This document shows positions 7,972-9,399 of a DNA stretch of 9,399 nt, one piece after another. This DNA is from an uncultured Ignavibacteriales bacterium (GTDB lineage: Bacteria; Bacteroidota; Ignavibacteria; Ignavibacteriales; Ignavibacteriaceae), in NCBI GenBank assembly GCA_903915485.1, contig CAIWTC010000659.1, positions 1-9,399 on the forward strand, written 5' to 3'. The notes under the pieces are model-generated. The model did no database searches, was not told the origin of the DNA, and saw nothing but the letters and a program-made list of their open reading frames with translations. Positions within the stretch are counted from its first letter, which is position 1. Every line of letters begins with the position of its first letter. The position numbers and the translations under genes were made by a program.

Positions 7972-8004
7972 AAAAGATAGTGTTAATTATTGGATAAATC
8001 AAAA
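7972..8004 (-). promoter_or_regulatory. candidate promoter of the RRM gene
   Basis: Minus strand: TTTTG (8004-8000), a 20-base spacer, then TATCTTTT (7979-7972). This matches the Bacteroidota-type TTG-N17-23-TAnnTTTG promoter except for the last base of the -7 box. It lies in the gap between the epimerase gene and the RRM gene, pointing at the latter. AT-rich DNA produces chance matches, so confidence is moderate. Confidence 0.5.
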
Positions 8005-8038
8005 CAATTATTGAAGTATTTGGGGGCAAATTTCCGTA

Positions 8039-8440
8039 TCATTTTGAGCAAAGTTCAGTAAGGACACCAAAAGTTGACTTCGGATGAAGGAAGGCTATGT
8101 CCAGATTTTCAGCCCCTTTACGAGGTTGAGCATCTATTAATTGAATTCCTTTTTCCTTCAGTTCATCCAAACTGTTTTGAAGTTCGGATGCTGCAAACGC
8201 AATGTGATGAACTCCGGCGCCTTTCTTTTCGATGAACTTTGCTATAGGGCCTTCCGGGGAGGTTGATTCCAACAGTTCCAATTTTGTCTGCCCTACCATA
8301 AAGAATGCAGTTCTTACCTTCTGGTCAGGAACCTCCTCGGTCTTGTAACAGGTGAGTCCTAAAATATTCTCATAATAATTAATTGATTCTTCAAGATTCG
8401 TTACGGCAATACCAATATGTTCAATGTGTGAGATATTCAT
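8039..8440 (-). CDS. mce: methylmalonyl-CoA epimerase
   Basis: A complete 133-residue protein of the vicinal-oxygen-chelate (glyoxalase) fold, normal length for the family. It interconverts (2R)- and (2S)-methylmalonyl-CoA, feeding the mutase with the right epimer or carrying its product towards propionyl-CoA. The two beta-alpha-beta-beta-beta halves start at IEHIGIAVTNLEESINYY (6-23) and VHHIAFAASELQNSLDEL (77-94). Expected metal ligands are visible: H8, one of H78/H79, E129 in the terminal LTEL, and probably E55 in KLELLE. The SPEGPIAKFIEKKG segment (61-74) is typical of epimerases rather than lactoylglutathione lyases. The start sits 15 bases after the mutase stop, with a good GAAGGA ribosome site in that gap, so the two form an operon. 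No strong terminator was seen after the stop; only a weak ATTTG/CAAAT hairpin. Confidence 0.95.
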   Translation of the reverse strand: MNISHIEHIGIAVTNLEESINYYENILGLTCYKTEEVPDQKVRTAFFMVGQTKLELLESTSPEGPIAKFIEKKGAGVHHIAFAASELQNSLDELKEKGIQLIDAQPRKGAENLDIAFLHPKSTFGVLTELCSK

Positions 8441-8447
8441 AAATCAT

Positions 8448-8453
8448 TCCTTC
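8448..8453 (-). promoter_or_regulatory. Shine-Dalgarno of the epimerase gene
   Basis: GAAGGA on the minus strand, seven bases before the ATG, inside the 15-base gap after the mutase stop. An out-of-frame ATG overlaps its end, so this site also supports the chosen start. Confidence 0.7.
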
Positions 8454-8455
8454 AA

Positions 8456-9399
8456 TTAAATAGAAACCGTTTCTTTATATTCTCCAAACACTTCTCTCAA
8501 GGTGTTGCAGATTTCACCGACGCTTGCATATACTTTAACCGCATCAAGAATTAGCGGCATTAAGTTTGCCTCGCCTTGTGCCGCAGTTTTTAATACAGCA
8601 AGTTTTTGCAAAACTTCATCATTGCTTCTTTCTGCCTTGACTTGTTTCAAAAATTTAATCTGTTCGGTCTGTACTCTCATATCAATTTTTAGAAGATTTG
8701 TTGGAGGCGGTTCTTCCAGTGTGAATTTATTAACCCCGACTACAATCCGCTTTTTACTGTCAACATCTTTTTCGTATTGATATGCTGCTTTCTGAATTTC
8801 ACCTTGCTGGAAACAGTTTTCGATAGCCTGGGCAGCGCCGCCTTGAGCATCTATTTTAGCGATATATTCTTCGGCATCTCTTTCTATCTGGTCGGTCATT
8901 GATTCTACATAATAACTTCCGCCGAGTGGGTCGATTGTATTAGTAACTCCGCTTTCGTTTGCAACTATCTGCTGAGTTCGTAATGCAATTCTTACTGCTG
9001 CTTCGGTTGGCAATGCTAACGCTTCATCTTTGGAATTAGTGTGAAGGCTTTGAGTTCCGCCAAGCACCGCTGCCAAAGTTTGGATAGTTACTCTAACAAT
9101 ATTATTATCTACTTGCTGGGCTGTCAGTGTTGAACCGGCAGTTTGTGTGTGGAATCGAAGCATCCATGAGCGCGGGTCTTTAGCTTTGAATCTTTCGCGC
9201 ATAATCTTCGCCCAAAGTCTTCTTGCAGCTCGGTACTTTGCAACCTCTTCAAGTAAATCATTATGAGCATTGAAAAAGAATGAAAGTCTGCCGGCAAATT
9301 TATCAACATCAAGTCCTGCTTTTTGTGCTGCTTCTACATAAGCAATTCCATCTGCAAGTGTAAAACCGACTTCCTGTGCAGCGGTTGAACCTGCCTCGC
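8456..9399 (-). CDS. methylmalonyl-CoA mutase catalytic (large) subunit, 5' truncated by window
   Basis: The frame is open from the window edge to TAA at 8456, giving 313 visible residues; the ATG at 9202 is internal because conserved mutase sequence continues upstream of it (EAGSTAAQEVGFTLADG..., FFNAHNDLLEEVAKYRAARRLW). Core motifs: RFHTQTAGSTLTAQQ (81-95, with the conserved active-site-region His), GGTQSLHTNSKDEALALPTE (113-132) and DPLGGSYYVE (156-165). The enzyme rearranges methylmalonyl-CoA and succinyl-CoA using adenosylcobalamin. The protein ends with VGEICNTLREVFGEYKETVSI just after the linker, with no DxHxxG cobalamin-binding domain. It is therefore the split type whose B12-binding subunit is a separate gene, not visible here. 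The epimerase downstream supports the methylmalonyl assignment; related isobutyryl- or hydroxyisobutyryl-CoA mutases cannot be fully excluded without the substrate-pocket residues in the missing part. Confidence 0.93.
   Translation of the reverse strand, partial: EAGSTAAQEVGFTLADGIAYVEAAQKAGLDVDKFAGRLSFFFNAHNDLLEEVAKYRAARRLWAKIMRERFKAKDPRSWMLRFHTQTAGSTLTAQQVDNNIVRVTIQTLAAVLGGTQSLHTNSKDEALALPTEAAVRIALRTQQIVANESGVTNTIDPLGGSYYVESMTDQIERDAEEYIAKIDAQGGAAQAIENCFQQGEIQKAAYQYEKDVDSKKRIVVGVNKFTLEEPPPTNLLKIDMRVQTEQIKFLKQVKAERSNDEVLQKLAVLKTAAQGEANLMPLILDAVKVYASVGEICNTLREVFGEYKETVSI

Noticed and set aside
9200..9202. ATG as the true mutase start
   Set aside because: The upstream in-frame sequence to the window edge is conserved mutase catalytic domain, so this Met is internal and the gene is cut by the window.
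9124..9312. Minus-strand 62-codon frame near the window edge
   Set aside because: It overlaps the mutase reading frame, which carries the conserved mutase sequence through the whole interval.

Overview
The window looks like an ordinary chromosomal stretch of a fairly AT-rich bacterium of the Bacteroidota / Ignavibacteriota (FCB) type. This placement is inferred from three things: the mix of genes (separate GltB and GltD, a short RRM protein with a Gly/Arg tail, a mutase-epimerase pair), weak or absent Shine-Dalgarno sites on several genes, and a candidate promoter of the TTG-N20-TAnnTTT type. No mobile element, CRISPR array, tRNA or rRNA was seen.

Left part (1-1175, plus strand): the 3' end of uronate isomerase (uxaC) closed by a good intrinsic terminator, then a complete single-gene family 2 glycosyltransferase of the dolichyl-phosphate-mannose-synthase-like group. 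A cluster of hairpins (about 1095-1173) separates it from the convergent gltD.

Middle (1176-7175, minus strand): gltB and gltD, a tightly coupled two-gene operon for the large and small subunits of NADPH-type glutamate synthase (GOGAT). Both appear intact, with all iron-sulfur cysteines, flavin and nucleotide motifs, and the catalytic Cys of the glutaminase domain behind a short propeptide. Together they turn glutamine and 2-oxoglutarate into two glutamates.

Right part (7176-9399, all minus strand): a very AT-rich 240-base gltB upstream region; a strong terminator; a 113-residue RNA-binding protein with one RRM and an RGG-like tail, preceded by a leader of about 135 nt and a candidate promoter; then methylmalonyl-CoA epimerase directly downstream of a methylmalonyl-CoA mutase catalytic subunit that runs off the window edge. 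The mutase lacks a C-terminal cobalamin-binding domain, so it should be the split type with a separate B12-binding subunit. Mutase and epimerase interconvert succinyl-CoA and the methylmalonyl-CoA epimers, the core of propionate metabolism.

I found no convincing new system. The points most worth a second look are regulatory: the RRM gene leader, the hairpin cluster with alternative pairings between the convergent genes, and a three-codon ORF overlapping the gltB start.
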